Below, piece after piece: positions 25,025-34,689 of a stretch of 64,000 nt of DNA. This DNA is from Salipiger aestuarii. GTDB taxonomy: Bacteria; Pseudomonadota; Alphaproteobacteria; Rhodobacterales; Rhodobacteraceae. Made by a program: the position numbers and the translations under genes. Each line of letters starts with the position of its first letter. The stretch's first letter is position 1. Location of the stretch: assembly GCF_003259905.1 (NCBI RefSeq), contig NZ_QLMG01000025.1, forward strand, positions 1-64,000, written 5' to 3'. The notes under the pieces are model-generated. The model had not been told where the DNA came from. It did no database searches and saw only the letters and a program-made list of their open reading frames with translations.

Positions 25025-25471
25025 TCAGTCCGCGCCATACCCCTGCCAGCGAAACGCCCCGTCGCCCTGCCGCAGGGGCGAAAACGGATTGTGAGCGATT
25101 TCCCAGACATGCCCGTCGGGATCGGAGAAATAGCCGTGATAGCCGCCCCAGAACACCTCTTGCGGAGCTTTCAGGATGCGCGCGCCCGCCGTTTCGGCCA
25201 GAAGCATCAGCGCCTCGACCTCAGCGCGGCTGCCAAGGTTATGCGCCAGCGTAGCGCCCCCGACCCCCAGTGTCTCGATCGGCACGCCGATATCCTCGGC
25301 GAGCTTTTCCAGGTCGAACAGCCCCAGGGTCTGACCCAGCAGGTCAAAGGCCACCACGCCGTCCGGCCCGTCGGCCCGGACCAGCCCGAGCGATTCGTAA
25401 AACGCGGCGGCGCGCGCGATGTCGCGCACCCCCAGCGTGATCAGACTGATCCGCGGCTGCATCCCGGTCAT
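25025..25471 (-). CDS. VOC (glyoxalase-like) family protein
   Basis: A 148-residue single vicinal-oxygen-chelate domain. RISLITLGVRDIARAAAFYE begins the first beta-alpha-beta module, and GYHGYFSDPDGHVWEIAHNP ends the second, with the usual metal-binding Glu in WEIA. The substrate cannot be predicted. Its start overlaps the upstream hydrolase stop by 4 bp, indicating one transcript. Confidence 0.85.
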   Translation of the reverse strand: MTGMQPRISLITLGVRDIARAAAFYESLGLVRADGPDGVVAFDLLGQTLGLFDLEKLAEDIGVPIETLGVGGATLAHNLGSRAEVEALMLLAETAGARILKAPQEVFWGGYHGYFSDPDGHVWEIAHNPFSPLRQGDGAFRWQGYGAD

Positions 25472-26205
25472 TGCAACACCTCACTTATGGCAGCCTCGAT
25501 CACCGCCAGATTATCCGGTTCGGAAAAGCGGTGATCGGCCCCCCTGACCAGCGTCAGCCGCACGTCCGCCCCGTCGATGTGGTCGAACAGGCGCAGGGCG
25601 ACGTCGCGGCTGACCGCCTCGTCTTCGGTGCCTTGCAACAGCCGGACGGGGAACGGCATCGGCAGCGGCGTGCGCAGAACCAGCCGGCGGCGGCCGTCTT
25701 CGATCAGGCGCCGGGTGATGGCGTAGGGGTCGCCGTAGGCCGACGGACGATACCAGACGCCATGCTCGGCCATCTCGCGCTTTTGCGCGTCGCTCATTTC
25801 GGCCCAGAATCCGTCTTCGGTGAAATCGGGCGCGGCGGCGATGCCCACAAACCCGACGATCCGATCCAGCCGCTGCGTCAGAAGGCTGGCGATCCAGCCG
25901 CCCATCGACGAGCCGACCAGCAGCACCGGCCCCGGTGCCACCGCGTCTATCACCGCCTGCGCATCCATGGCCCAGTCGCCGATACAGCCGTCTTCGAATC
26001 GCCCGCCCGATTCGCCGTGCCCTGCATAATCCAGCCGCAGAAAGGCCCGCCCCCGCGCCTTGGCCCAGGCTTCGAGATGCACTGCCTTGGTGCCCTGCAT
26101 GTCGGATTTATAGCCCGACAGGAACACGATCACCGGCCCCTCGCCGGCGCTGAAGGCATAGGCAAGCCGCGCGTGCGGCCCGTCGATATAGCTGGTCGGG
26201 GTCAT
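25468..26205 (-). CDS. Alpha/beta hydrolase (ABHD10-like)
   Basis: A 245-residue hydrolase. The oxyanion segment FLSGYKSDMQGTKA, RLDYAGHGESGGRF, the nucleophile elbow GSSMGGW, and the catalytic His in RGADHRFSE are all present, as in ABHD10 and related acyl-protein or glucuronide esterases. The start at 26205 (MTPTSYIDG) follows a GGAGAC sequence; the 8-codon upstream extension has none. It is translationally coupled to the VOC gene. Confidence 0.85.
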   Translation of the reverse strand: MTPTSYIDGPHARLAYAFSAGEGPVIVFLSGYKSDMQGTKAVHLEAWAKARGRAFLRLDYAGHGESGGRFEDGCIGDWAMDAQAVIDAVAPGPVLLVGSSMGGWIASLLTQRLDRIVGFVGIAAAPDFTEDGFWAEMSDAQKREMAEHGVWYRPSAYGDPYAITRRLIEDGRRRLVLRTPLPMPFPVRLLQGTEDEAVSRDVALRLFDHIDGADVRLTLVRGADHRFSEPDNLAVIEAAISEVLQ

Positions 26206-26280
26206 TGCCGTCTCCGTTCTCTGGCCCAAGACTGAACGGCGCGGACCATAAGGACAAGCCCCGGCGCCGTCGGGCGGGAC

Positions 26281-26318
26281 AAAACAAAAGGTCCCGCCGC
26301 AGTCTGCGCCGGGACCTT
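26281..26318 (-). terminator. yebC terminator
   Basis: On the minus strand AAGGTCCCG pairs with CGGGACCTT, followed by TTGTTTT. It lies 23 bp past the yebC stop, before the hydrolase gene. Confidence 0.85.
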
Positions 26319-26340
26319 GAAAGCATCGCTGACACCGGGG

Positions 26341-27081
26341 TCAGAGTTGCGCCATCACCTCGTCGGAGGCTTCGAAATTGGTGGTGACGCGCTGCACGTC
26401 GTCGTCGTCTTCCAGGGCGTCCACCAGCTTCATCAGCGTCTGCATCGATTCCAGATCCAGCTCGGTCGTGGTGCCGGGCTTCCAGATCAGCTTGGTGCTT
26501 TCGGATTCGCCAAGCTCGGCCTCAAGCGCGGTCGAGACTTCGTTGAGATCGGTGGCGGCACAATAGATGACGTGTTCATCCCCGGCGCTTTCGACATCCT
26601 CGGCGCCCGCTTCGATCGCCGCCATCATCACCGTGTCCGCATCGCCCACGGCCGAAGTATAAACGATCTCCCCCTTGCGTTCGAACATGAAGGCGACCGA
26701 CCCGGTTTCCCCAAGATTGCCGCCGTTCTTGGTAAAGGTCGAGCGCACGTTCGACGCGGTGCGGTTTCGGTTGTCGGTCATCGCCTCGACGATCACCGCA
26801 ACGCCGTTGGGGCCGTACCCCTCATAGCGGATTTCCTCGTAATCGTCGCCCTCGCCGCCAATCGCCTTCTTGATGGCGCGTTCGATGTTGTCCTTGGGCA
26901 TGGACTGGCTTTTGGCTTCCTTGACCGCAAGCCGCAGGCGGGGGTTCTTGTCGGGATCGGGATCGCCCATCTTGGCGGCGATGGTGATCTCTTTGGAGAA
27001 CTTCGAAAAGAGTTTCGCGCGCACCGCGTCCTGACGGCCCTTGCGGTGCTGGATGTTTGCCCATTTGGAATGGCCGGCCAT
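26341..27081 (-). CDS. YebC/PmpR family translation or transcription factor
   Basis: A 246-residue protein with the canonical start [20 protein letters not shown] and internal [20 protein letters not shown], then [19 protein letters not shown]. YebC proteins (TACO1 homologues) relieve ribosome stalling in translation and some bind DNA. Three AT-rich 18-bp repeats lie upstream and may be its promoter. It is followed by a clear terminator, so it is a single-gene unit. Confidence 0.95.
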   Translation of the reverse strand: MAGHSKWANIQHRKGRQDAVRAKLFSKFSKEITIAAKMGDPDPDKNPRLRLAVKEAKSQSMPKDNIERAIKKAIGGEGDDYEEIRYEGYGPNGVAVIVEAMTDNRNRTASNVRSTFTKNGGNLGETGSVAFMFERKGEIVYTSAVGDADTVMMAAIEAGAEDVESAGDEHVIYCAATDLNEVSTALEAELGESESTKLIWKPGTTTELDLESMQTLMKLVDALEDDDDVQRVTTNFEASDEVMAQL

Positions 27082-27187
27082 GGGTGCCTCTTGCCTCGTC
27101 TGATGCTATTGGAAATCTCGCCCCGCGCTATAGCCGACCGGGGCACGGTCGCGCAAGCCCACTGCCAGAAGCCCGCGCGGCGCGCAC

Positions 27188-27244
27188 TTTATATATAGGG
27201 GCGCATTATATATAGGGGCGCATTGCATATAGGGCTGCATTGCG
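27188..27244 (-). repeat. Three 18-bp tandem repeats upstream of yebC
   Basis: Three imperfect units containing ATATATAGGGGCGCATT (the third reads GCATATAGGGCTGCATT) follow each other about 110 bp before the yebC start. On the yebC strand each unit offers a TATATA-like -10 element. They could be stacked promoters or a regulator array. Confidence 0.55.
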
Positions 27245-27289
27245 CCGCGCCGGAACCGATGCGGCGGCATACCTGGTTTTGTTCCGGCG

Positions 27290-28354
27290 CTAAACCACCC
27301 CGCCCTGTATCATCCGGTCGGCAAGCTGCGCGTAAGCCTTTGCCATGTTCCCGTCGCCCAGCGCCACCGGGCGGCCCGCATCGCCGCCAAGGCGGGTGTC
27401 CAGATCAATGGGCAACGCCGCAAGCAGCGGCAGGCCCAACCGCGTGGCTTCGGCCTGCACGCCGCCCTCGCCAAAGATATGCGCCTCGAACCCGCAATCG
27501 GGGCATTTGAACATCGACATGTTCTCGATCAGCCCCAGCACCGGCACCTTGAGCGAGGCGAACGCGTCCAGCGCCTTTTTGGCGTCGATCATCGCCACGT
27601 CCTGCGGTGTGGACACCACGATGGCGCCCGTCAGGTCGGTTTTCTGGCCCAGCGTCAACTGCACATCCCCCGTGCCCGGCGGCAGGTCGATCAGCAGCAC
27701 ATCCAGTTCGCCCCACTGCACCTGCGTCATCATCTGCTGAAGCGCGCCCATCAGCATCGGGCCGCGCCAGATCACGGCCTTGTCTTCGGGCAGCATCAGG
27801 CCGATGGACATCAGCGTCACGCCATGGGCGACAAGCGGGATGATGGTCTTGCCGTCGGGGCTCGCGGGGCGCTTGGTCACGCCGAACATGCGCGGCTGCG
27901 ACGGGCCATGGATGTCCGCATCCAGCAGCCCGACCCGTTTGCCCGCCCGCGCCAGCGCGACGGCAAGGTTGGACGACACCGTCGACTTTCCCACGCCGCC
28001 CTTGCCCGATCCGATGGCGATGATGGATTTGACGCCCGGCGGGTTCATCCGCGTCTCTTGCGGTTTCATGTGGCCGCCCATCTTGAGCGAGGGCGCCTTG
28101 GGCGCGGGTGCGTGCGCGGTCAGCACGGCGCTGACCTGACGCACACCCGGCACAGCCCGCACCGCGGCTTCGGCGGCGGCGCGGAACGGCTCCATCACCT
28201 TGGCCATTTCGGCGCTTGGGGCCTCGACGACGAATCGCACCACCCCGTCTTCGACGTTCAAAGCACGAATCAGATCAGCCGAAATCGGGTCATTTCCGTC
28301 CGGAAGTGCGAGTCGGCTCAGCGCGGCTTTCACCGCTTCCACAGTTACGGTCAT
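27290..28354 (-). CDS. apbC: Mrp/ApbC/Nbp35-family iron-sulfur carrier ATPase
   Basis: A 354-residue P-loop ATPase. An N-terminal MIP18/DUF59-type domain (about 1-90) precedes the Mrp core. The deviant Walker A is GSGKGGVGKSTVSSNLAVAL near residue 115, followed by GLLDADIHGPSQPRMFG, and the cluster-binding CxxC is MFKCPDCGFEAHIFG. It carries [4Fe-4S] clusters to apoproteins. The ATG at 28354 follows an AAAGGA site. It is divergent from the DUF1127 gene of the CcsR-like locus. Confidence 0.9.
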   Translation of the reverse strand: MTVTVEAVKAALSRLALPDGNDPISADLIRALNVEDGVVRFVVEAPSAEMAKVMEPFRAAAEAAVRAVPGVRQVSAVLTAHAPAPKAPSLKMGGHMKPQETRMNPPGVKSIIAIGSGKGGVGKSTVSSNLAVALARAGKRVGLLDADIHGPSQPRMFGVTKRPASPDGKTIIPLVAHGVTLMSIGLMLPEDKAVIWRGPMLMGALQQMMTQVQWGELDVLLIDLPPGTGDVQLTLGQKTDLTGAIVVSTPQDVAMIDAKKALDAFASLKVPVLGLIENMSMFKCPDCGFEAHIFGEGGVQAEATRLGLPLLAALPIDLDTRLGGDAGRPVALGDGNMAKAYAQLADRMIQGGVV

Positions 28355-28588
28355 TAACGATCCTTTCCGTTTGTGCAAACCGACGTAACGTCGCCTTGCA
28401 CCTGTTGCAACGGTCGCACAACTTGCGCTCAAATATTATACTTAAGGCCCTGCAATCGCGTTCTTTGCCGCCCGAACTCCCATGCGCAAAACGCATAGCG
28501 GCAATGAGGTTCAGCGGTATTGTGCAGTTGCAGCAATTACCCCAAATTAGCGTCAACACAGCAACGCATGAACAGAAACGAGACAGCA
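28355..28588. promoter_or_regulatory. Divergent promoter region of apbC and ccaF1-like gene
   Basis: About 230 bp that must contain promoters in both directions. AT-rich CAAATATTATACTTAAGG near 28430-28447 is the only strongly promoter-like segment. In Rhodobacter the homologous locus is driven by RpoHI/RpoHII; I could not identify such a promoter here with confidence. Confidence 0.35.
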
Positions 28589-28807
28589 ATGGCATTCGCA
28601 ACCGAAAATCGCACAACCGCTCAGGCTGGTTTCGCTGGTGGCTTCGGCTCGTTCTTCGCAGGCATCCGCGAGCAGATGGAGCGTCGCAAGCTCTTCCGGG
28701 AGACCCTGCGCGAATTGAACTCGCTGAGCAACCGCGAATTGGCCGACCTTGGCCTGAGCCGGTCGATGACCCGCCGGATCGCATACCAGGCCGCCTACAA
28801 GGCCTGA
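28589..28807 (+). CDS. DUF1127 protein, CcaF1-like
   Basis: A 72-residue basic protein opening MAFATENRTT, with the C-terminal DUF1127 domain LRELNSLSNRELADLGLSRS then MTRRIAYQAAYKA. In Rhodobacter sphaeroides a DUF1127 gene (RSP_6037, ccaF1) is cotranscribed with the CcsR sRNAs, and its protein is an RNA-binding maturation factor. The same arrangement is seen here: the hairpin array begins 16 bp after the stop. An in-frame ATG at 28568 is possible but gives no better ribosome binding site. Confidence 0.85.
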   Translation: MAFATENRTTAQAGFAGGFGSFFAGIREQMERRKLFRETLRELNSLSNRELADLGLSRSMTRRIAYQAAYKA

Positions 28808-28967
28808 GACAGAAATTCAGTTTCGAAGGTCTCTTTCCTCCTCCCTGAGACCTTCGGATTTCGGCGGCACCCCTTTCCTCCTCCCGGGGGTTGCCGCCAC
28901 CCGGATACGGACCCACATATGGTCTGACGGATCGAAGGCCCTCTCCTCCCTCGGGTCTTTCGTGACA

Positions 28968-29231
28968 GCGGTGATGCCTCTCCTCCTCCCTGGCATCACC
29001 GCACCCTACATCGGGCCGCAACGGCCCACAGTTTCGAAGCCCCCTCTCCTCCTCCCTGGGGCGTTTCGATCACGCGGTGATGCCCCTCCTCCTCCCTGGC
29101 ATCACCGCACCCTACATCGGGCCGCAACGGCCCACAGTTTCGAAGCCCCCTCTCCTCCTCCCTGGGGCGTTTCGATCACGCGGTGATGCCCCTCCTCCTC
29201 CCTGGCATCACCGCACCCTACATCGGGCCGA
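28968..29231 (+). repeat. 106-bp tandem duplication inside the sRNA array
   Basis: The block 28968-29073 (hairpins 4 and 5 plus spacer) is repeated almost exactly at 29074-29179, and a third partial copy runs from 29180 to about 29231. Differences are a few bases, such as the hairpin 4 loop entry TCTCCTCC against CCTCCTCC. The array grew by recent unequal exchange of a two-hairpin unit. Confidence 0.9.
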
Positions 29232-29289
29232 CCCCGGTCCACCCTGTTTCTGAAGCCCCTCCTCCTCCCTGGGGCCTTTGGAAAACCGA

Positions 29290-29328
29290 CGGCGGCGCCC
29301 CTCCTCCTCCCTGGGCGCCGCCGTTTTT
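29290..29328 (+). terminator. Terminator closing the sRNA array
   Basis: CGGCGGCGCCC (29290-29300) pairs with GGGCGCCGCCG (29313-29323) around a CTCCTCCTCCCT loop, followed by TTTTT. It doubles as the tenth sRNA hairpin and separates the array from valS. Confidence 0.9.
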
Positions 29329-29467
29329 GTTTGCCCGGAATCTATTTCCCAACATGTTTTCCTCCGGCCCGCCGCGGGGTCAGGCGCTTCGGGGCGTCCG
29401 GTCTTTTCCTTCACCCGGCCTTGGCATAGACAGGGCGTGAAACGTGATGCAGGCGGGAAAACGACCC

Positions 29468-32400
29468 ATGGCGATGGAAAAGACCTTTGACGCGGCCAAG
29501 GCCGAGGCGCGGATCTATGATGCGTGGGACAGCGCGGGGGCGTTCAAGGCGGGGGCCAATGCGTCGCGCGACGACAGTTTCTGCATCATGATCCCGCCGC
29601 CGAACGTGACCGGCAGCCTGCACATGGGCCATGCGTTCAACAACACGCTGCAGGATATCCTGGTGCGCTGGCACCGGATGCGCGGTTTTGACACGCTCTG
29701 GCAGCCGGGACAGGACCATGCGGGCATCGCCACGCAGATGGTGGTCGAACGCAAGCTGACCGAAACCCAGCAGCCAACCCGCCGCGAGATGGGGCGCGAG
29801 GCGTTTCTGGCCAAGGTCTGGGAATGGAAACAGGACTCTGGCGGCACCATCGTCAACCAGCTGAAACGGCTGGGCGCGTCCTGTGACTGGTCGCGCAATG
29901 CGTTCACCATGTCGGGGGCCGAAGGTGCGCCTGCGGGCGAAGATGGCAATTTTCACGACGCGGTCATCAAGGTCTTTGTCGAGATGTACAACAAGGGTCT
30001 CATCTACCGGGGCAAGCGGCTGGTGAACTGGGACCCGCATTTCGAAACCGCGATTTCCGACCTTGAAGTCGAGAATATCGAGGTCGCCGGCCACATGTGG
30101 CACTTCAAATACCCGCTGGCGGGCGGCGCGACCTACACCTATGTCGAGAAAGACGAAGACGGCGCCGTGCTGTTCGAGGAAGAGCGTGACTATATTTCCA
30201 TCGCCACCACGCGCCCCGAAACCATGCTGGGCGACGGCGCGGTGGCGGTGCATCCGTCCGATGCCCGCTATGCATCTCTGATCGGCAAGCTGTGCGAGAT
30301 CCCGGTGGGCCCGAAAGAGCATCGTCGCCTGATCCCGATCATCGCCGATGACTACCCCGACCCCGATTTCGGCTCTGGCGCGGTCAAGATCACCGGCGCG
30401 CATGATTTCAACGACTATCAGGTCGCCAAGCGGAATGGCATCCCGCTGTATCGCCTGCTGGACACGCGCGGCGCCCTGCGCGCCGATGGCAGGCCCTACG
30501 CCGAATGCGCCAAGATCGCCCAGCAGGCCGCGCAGGGCGAGGTGGCCCTGACCGAGGCGGAAGCCGACGCGCTGAACCTTGTGCCCGACCATCTGCGCGG
30601 CCTGGACCGGGCCGAGGCACGCGCCGCCGTGGTGGCCGAGATCACCGACGAGGGTCTTGCGGTGATGACCGACCCCGCCGACCCGCGCCTTGGCAAGCCG
30701 GTCAAGGCCCCCGTTGCACCGGAAGAAGGCGGCGAGCCGCGCGATGAAACGCCGGTGCCGCTGGTCGAGGCCAAGCCGATCATGCAGCCCTTTGGCGATC
30801 GCTCCAAGGTGGTGATCGAACCGATGCTGACCGATCAGTGGTTCGTCGACACCGCCAAGATCGTCGGCCCGGCACTGGATGCCGTGCGCGACGGCCGCGT
30901 GCGGATCATTCCCGAAAGCGGCGAAAAGACCTATTACCACTGGCTGGAAAACATCGAGCCGTGGTGCATTTCGCGCCAGCTGTGGTGGGGACACCAGATC
31001 CCGGTGTGGCACACGCCGGGGCTTGGCGGCGAATGGCGCAGCTTCTGTGCCCCGACCGAAGCGGATGCGCTGAAACAGATGCATGACTTCTTTGGCGAAG
31101 ATGCCGAATTCCTGCTGGTAGAGGATGCCGCCGCCGCCGAGGACATGCTGGCCGACCTGCTGTCGCAAGGCACCGATTTCACCGGCGTCGATCAGCGTCG
31201 CCGCGCGCAGGCCATCCCGTTCTTTCGCGATCCCGACGTGCTGGACACCTGGTTCAGCTCGGGTCTGTGGCCCATCGGCACGCTGGGCTGGCCGGAACAG
31301 ACGCCGGAGCTGGCGAAATATTTCCCGACCAACGTGCTGGTCACGGGGCAGGATATCCTGTTCTTCTGGGTCGCTCGGATGATGATGATGCAGTTGGCGG
31401 TTGTCGACGAGGTTCCGTTTCACGATGTCTATCTGCATGGGCTGGTGCGCGACGCCAAGGGCAAGAAAATGTCCAAATCGCTTGGCAACGTGGTCGATCC
31501 GCTGGACATTATCGACGAATACGGCGCCGATGCGCTGCGGTTCACCAATGCCGCCATGGCCTCGCTGGGCGGTGTGCTGAAGCTGGATATGCAGCGCATC
31601 GCGGGCTATCGGAACTTTGGCACCAAGCTGTGGAACGCCGCGCGCTTTGCCGAGATGAACGGCGCCGTGGGTCTGGGGGGCGGCCTTCCGACGCCGCAGG
31701 CCACCGTCAACAAATGGATCCTTGGTGAAACCGCCAGGGTGCGCGAAACGGTCGATGCGGCGCTGGCCGACTATCGGTTCAACGACGCTGCGCAGGCGCT
31801 GTATGCCTTTGTCTGGGGCGTGGTCTGCGACTGGTACGTCGAGTTTTCCAAACCGTTGCTGCAGGGCGACGATGAGCCGGCGAAACTGGAAACCCAGGCG
31901 ACCATGTCCTGGGTCATCGACCAGTGCCTGATCCTGCTGCACCCCATCATGCCCTTCATCACCGAAGAGCTGTGGGGCACGCTCGGCGCGCGGCAAAAGA
32001 TGCTCGTTCATGGCGACTGGCCGACCTACACCACCACCGATCTGCTGGACGCGGGCGCGGATGCCGAAATGTCGTGGGCGATTTCGCTGATCGAAGGTGT
32101 GCGTTCGGCGCGTGCGCAGATGCATGTGCCGGTGGGCCTGTATGTGCCGGTGCTGGTCACGGGGCTGGACGCCGCCGGACAGGGCGCGTGGGACCGTAAC
32201 GAGACGCTGATCAAGCGTCTTGCCCGGCTGGAAAGCCTGACGCCGGTGGACGGTTTCCCCAAGGGCTGCATCACCGTGCCCGTCGGCGCGGCGTCGTTCG
32301 GGCTGCCTCTGGCGGATATCATCGACGTGGGCGAAGAAAAGGCGCGGCTGGAAAAGGCGCTGAGCAAGCTTGGCAAAGAGCTTGGCGGGCTGCGCGGGCG

Positions 32401-32533
32401 GCTCAGGAACCCGAATTTCGTGGACAGCGCCCCCGATGAGGTGGTCGAGGAAACCCGCGAAAACCTGCGTGCGCGCGAAGAGGAAGAGGCTAGGCTGAAA
32501 GAGGCTTTGGCACGGCTCGCAGAAATCGGCTGA
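29468..32533 (+). CDS. valS: Valine-tRNA ligase
   Basis: A 1021-residue class I aminoacyl-tRNA synthetase. The HIGH-type motif is [13 protein letters not shown] (residues 43-55) and the KMSKS loop is at about 667-671 ([10 protein letters not shown]). The CP1 editing domain lies between them, with [17 protein letters not shown]. The anticodon-binding domain follows ([20 protein letters not shown]), and a C-terminal coiled coil ([19 protein letters not shown]) contacts the tRNA. The start at 29468 (MAMEKTF) fits the family; ATGs at 29444 and 29447 are alternatives. An acidic insertion after residue 420 ([20 protein letters not shown]) is modest. Confidence 0.96.
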   Translation: MAMEKTFDAAKAEARIYDAWDSAGAFKAGANASRDDSFCIMIPPPNVTGSLHMGHAFNNTLQDILVRWHRMRGFDTLWQPGQDHAGIATQMVVERKLTETQQPTRREMGREAFLAKVWEWKQDSGGTIVNQLKRLGASCDWSRNAFTMSGAEGAPAGEDGNFHDAVIKVFVEMYNKGLIYRGKRLVNWDPHFETAISDLEVENIEVAGHMWHFKYPLAGGATYTYVEKDEDGAVLFEEERDYISIATTRPETMLGDGAVAVHPSDARYASLIGKLCEIPVGPKEHRRLIPIIADDYPDPDFGSGAVKITGAHDFNDYQVAKRNGIPLYRLLDTRGALRADGRPYAECAKIAQQAAQGEVALTEAEADALNLVPDHLRGLDRAEARAAVVAEITDEGLAVMTDPADPRLGKPVKAPVAPEEGGEPRDETPVPLVEAKPIMQPFGDRSKVVIEPMLTDQWFVDTAKIVGPALDAVRDGRVRIIPESGEKTYYHWLENIEPWCISRQLWWGHQIPVWHTPGLGGEWRSFCAPTEADALKQMHDFFGEDAEFLLVEDAAAAEDMLADLLSQGTDFTGVDQRRRAQAIPFFRDPDVLDTWFSSGLWPIGTLGWPEQTPELAKYFPTNVLVTGQDILFFWVARMMMMQLAVVDEVPFHDVYLHGLVRDAKGKKMSKSLGNVVDPLDIIDEYGADALRFTNAAMASLGGVLKLDMQRIAGYRNFGTKLWNAARFAEMNGAVGLGGGLPTPQATVNKWILGETARVRETVDAALADYRFNDAAQALYAFVWGVVCDWYVEFSKPLLQGDDEPAKLETQATMSWVIDQCLILLHPIMPFITEELWGTLGARQKMLVHGDWPTYTTTDLLDAGADAEMSWAISLIEGVRSARAQMHVPVGLYVPVLVTGLDAAGQGAWDRNETLIKRLARLESLTPVDGFPKGCITVPVGAASFGLPLADIIDVGEEKARLEKALSKLGKELGGLRGRLRNPNFVDSAPDEVVEETRENLRAREEEEARLKEALARLAEIG

Positions 32534-32540
32534 TCGGGCT

Positions 32541-32578
32541 GGCAAACGCCGGTGGTCTCTGCCGTGGCGGCGTTTGCC
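32541..32578 (+). terminator. Hairpin after valS
   Basis: GGCAAACGCC (32541-32550) pairs perfectly with GGCGTTTGCC (32569-32578) 8 bp after the valS stop. It lacks a T-run, so it may act with Rho or as an RNA stabiliser. Confidence 0.5.
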
Positions 32579-33189
32579 GACGACTGACGCGGCAGCGCCG
32601 CTGAACGGGGCCGGTGGACGGGGCCGAAACCGGGAAACTGCCGCACCGGGCCGGACAAGGGTCGCGGGCGCTGGCCGCGCGCCCAGTTTCTTTGGCGAGA
32701 ACGAAGCACAGACCGCGTATCCGCATCGGTTTCGGCCCGCGCTGCGCCTGTCCTGCCTGCCTGCCTTGAAGCCACGGAATGGGTCTGCAAGCGCGCCGCC
32801 ACGGACCCCGATGAGCGGTACCGGGGCGAACCGGCGTCGCCCGGCACGGGCCGGCACGGGCCGGCGCGCTTTCGTGCCAAGAGGGTGCCCGGTCTTCGGT
32901 TCACCCCGCTCTCCCCGGCGGGCGCGCCCTCGCAGGCGCATCCCGGCAGGCGACTTGCGCCGGGACGATCGTTTCGGGAACAGAATCGACCGGGCTTGCG
33001 TCCTTGCCCCTTGAACACGGCACCTCCAATTTGGGCCGGAAGACCACGATGCTGCCCAAGACTGCCCCGGAAAACGCGCCCCCGCTGCCCGTGGGGAACG
33101 CCGTGCCGGTCTTATCGGAATTTCGCAGCCCCCCAAGCTTGCCCCGCCGCGCCACATTTCCTATTGAGACTCAATGATCGGGGGCTTTC
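32579..33189. other. About 610 bp without a recognisable gene
   Basis: GC-rich sequence between valS and surE. Open frames on both strands are uninterrupted only because of high GC and match nothing I know. A short tandem repeat (GGGCCGGCAC units, about 32846-32870) is present. The surE promoter should be in the last 100 bp. Confidence 0.4.
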
Positions 33190-33972
33190 ATGCGTATTCT
33201 CATCACCAACGACGACGGCATCAACGCGCCGGGCCTTGCCGTTCTGGCAGATATTGCCCATCAAATCGCCGGACCCGATGGGGAGGTCTGGACCGTGGCG
33301 CCCGCCTTCGAGCAATCGGGCGTCGCGCATTGCATCAGCTATTCGCGGCCCATGATGGTTGCCGAACTGTCCGCGCGCCGGTTTGCCGCCGAGGGCAGCC
33401 CGGCGGATTGCGTGCTTGCGGGCATTCACGACGTCTTGTCCGACACCCCTCCGGACCTGGTGCTTTCCGGGGTCAACCGGGGCAACAACTCTGCCGAAAA
33501 CGCGCTGTATTCGGGCACGCTGGGCGGTGCCATGGAAGCCTCGTTGCAGGGGCTTCCCGCGATTGCACTGTCGCAGTATCTGGGGCCGCGCACCCGCGAT
33601 CTGGAAAACCCGTTCGAGGCGGCCGCGACCCATGGGGCCGCGATCGTTCGCAAGATCCTGTCGCTGCCGGGGGACGACACCGATTACAGGCTGTTCTGGA
33701 ACGTCAATTTCCCACCGGTTCCCGCAGCCGAGGTGCGCGGGCAGAAACTGGTTGCGATGGGCAAGCGCATCGGCACCTCCTTTGCCACCCAAGCGCAGCT
33801 TTCTCCGTCCGGCAGGCGGTTCCTGTGGATCCGGGGAGGCGATCAGCGCAGCCCGGCCACGCCCGGCTGCGATGCGGACGTCAATCTTGACGGATATGTT
33901 TCGGTGACACCGATGCGCGCGGATCTGACAGCCCATGACCGCCTTTCGTCGCTGAAAGACGCCTTCGCATGA
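33190..33972 (+). CDS. surE: 5'/3'-nucleotidase SurE
   Basis: A 260-residue nucleoside monophosphate phosphatase. The metal-binding N-terminus [19 protein letters not shown] has Asp8 and Asp9; the next motif is [20 protein letters not shown], and the Asn loop is [20 protein letters not shown]. It works in stationary-phase survival and nucleotide salvage. The stop overlaps the pcm start by 4 bp (ATGA at 33969), giving the conserved surE-pcm-nlpD order. Confidence 0.95.
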   Translation: MRILITNDDGINAPGLAVLADIAHQIAGPDGEVWTVAPAFEQSGVAHCISYSRPMMVAELSARRFAAEGSPADCVLAGIHDVLSDTPPDLVLSGVNRGNNSAENALYSGTLGGAMEASLQGLPAIALSQYLGPRTRDLENPFEAAATHGAAIVRKILSLPGDDTDYRLFWNVNFPPVPAAEVRGQKLVAMGKRIGTSFATQAQLSPSGRRFLWIRGGDQRSPATPGCDADVNLDGYVSVTPMRADLTAHDRLSSLKDAFA

Positions 33973-34613
33973 GCTTTGACGCAGAGGCCAAGATGCAGTT
34001 CGTCTTTGCCCTGCGCTCGCACGGGGTGACCGATCTTGCCGTGTTGCACGCGATGGAGCGGGTCGACCGCGGCGCCTTTGTCAAAAGCTACTTTCCCGAG
34101 CGCGCCTATGACGATGTGCCGCTGCCCATTCCCTGCGGTCAGACCATTTCGCAGCCCTCGGTGGTGGGCCTGATGACGCAGGCGCTCAAGCTGACGGGCC
34201 GCGAAAAGGTGCTCGAAATCGGCACCGGCTCGGGGTATCAGGCCGCAATCCTGAGCCAGCTCGCGCGGAGGGTGTATACCGTCGACCGCCACCGCCGACT
34301 GGTTGCCGAGGCGCGCGAGGCGTTCGATGCGCTGGATCTGGCCAATATCACCGCCTTTACCGCCGACGGCAGTTTCGGACTGCCCGATCAGGCGCCTTTC
34401 GACCGCATTCTGGTGACGGCAGCCGCCGAAGATCCGCCCGGCCCGCTCTTGGCCCAGCTGAGGGTTGGCGGTATCATGGTTGTGCCGGTCGGACAGTCCG
34501 ACGCCGTGCAAAGCCTGATCCGTGTCACCCGGTCCGAAGCGGGATTCGATTATGACGAGCTGCGCCCGGTGCGTTTCGTTCCACTGGTCGAGGGGCTCGC
34601 CAAGGACAACTAG
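33969..34613 (+). CDS. pcm: Protein-L-isoaspartate O-methyltransferase
   Basis: A 214-residue SAM-dependent methyltransferase that repairs isoaspartyl residues. The substrate-binding loop is [20 protein letters not shown], and the SAM motif I is [20 protein letters not shown]. Later [20 protein letters not shown] and GGIMVVPVG complete the fold. It is coupled to surE and followed after 76 bp by the nlpD-like gene. Confidence 0.94.
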   Translation: MSFDAEAKMQFVFALRSHGVTDLAVLHAMERVDRGAFVKSYFPERAYDDVPLPIPCGQTISQPSVVGLMTQALKLTGREKVLEIGTGSGYQAAILSQLARRVYTVDRHRRLVAEAREAFDALDLANITAFTADGSFGLPDQAPFDRILVTAAAEDPPGPLLAQLRVGGIMVVPVGQSDAVQSLIRVTRSEAGFDYDELRPVRFVPLVEGLAKDN

Positions 34614-34689
34614 CCAAACGACCGCATTTTTTCAAACGACGCCCCGGCGACAAGGGGCGCCCCGACCGACTTTCGAGGGATAGATCGAG

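Larger units (their letters stand above)
28824..29328 (+). ncRNA. Array of ten CcsR/'cuckoo'-type hairpin sRNAs
   Basis: Ten consecutive stem-loops follow the DUF1127 gene, each with a pyrimidine loop containing CTCCTCCC (nine with the full CCTCCTCCC): 28824-28856, 28863-28898, 28933-28962, 28969-29001, 29035-29068, 29075-29107, 29141-29174, 29181-29213, 29252-29280 and 29290-29323. Hairpin 1 has a perfect 10-bp stem; hairpins 4, 6 and 8 share the CGGTGATGCC stem; 5 and 7 share CGAAGCCCC. The loops are complementary to the 16S-binding Shine-Dalgarno type GGGAGGAGG. The last hairpin is a terminator with TTTTT. R. sphaeroides CcsR1-4 (stress-induced, affecting C1 metabolism and redox) have the same motif and gene order. 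Processing into separate sRNAs is inferred. Confidence 0.88.

Noticed and set aside
28824-29328. CRISPR-like array of regular repeats and spacers
   Set aside because: The repeated part is a hairpin loop with changing stems, spacing is irregular, no cas genes are present, and a DUF1127 gene precedes it, which fits CcsR-type RNAs.
29411-33157. Very long open frame on the minus strand opposite valS
   Set aside because: It is the antisense shadow of valS plus the GC-rich flank, with no family match; valS itself has all class I synthetase motifs.
32579-33189. Hidden gene between valS and surE
   Set aside because: Open frames on both strands are long only because of high GC; none has a credible start or family motif.
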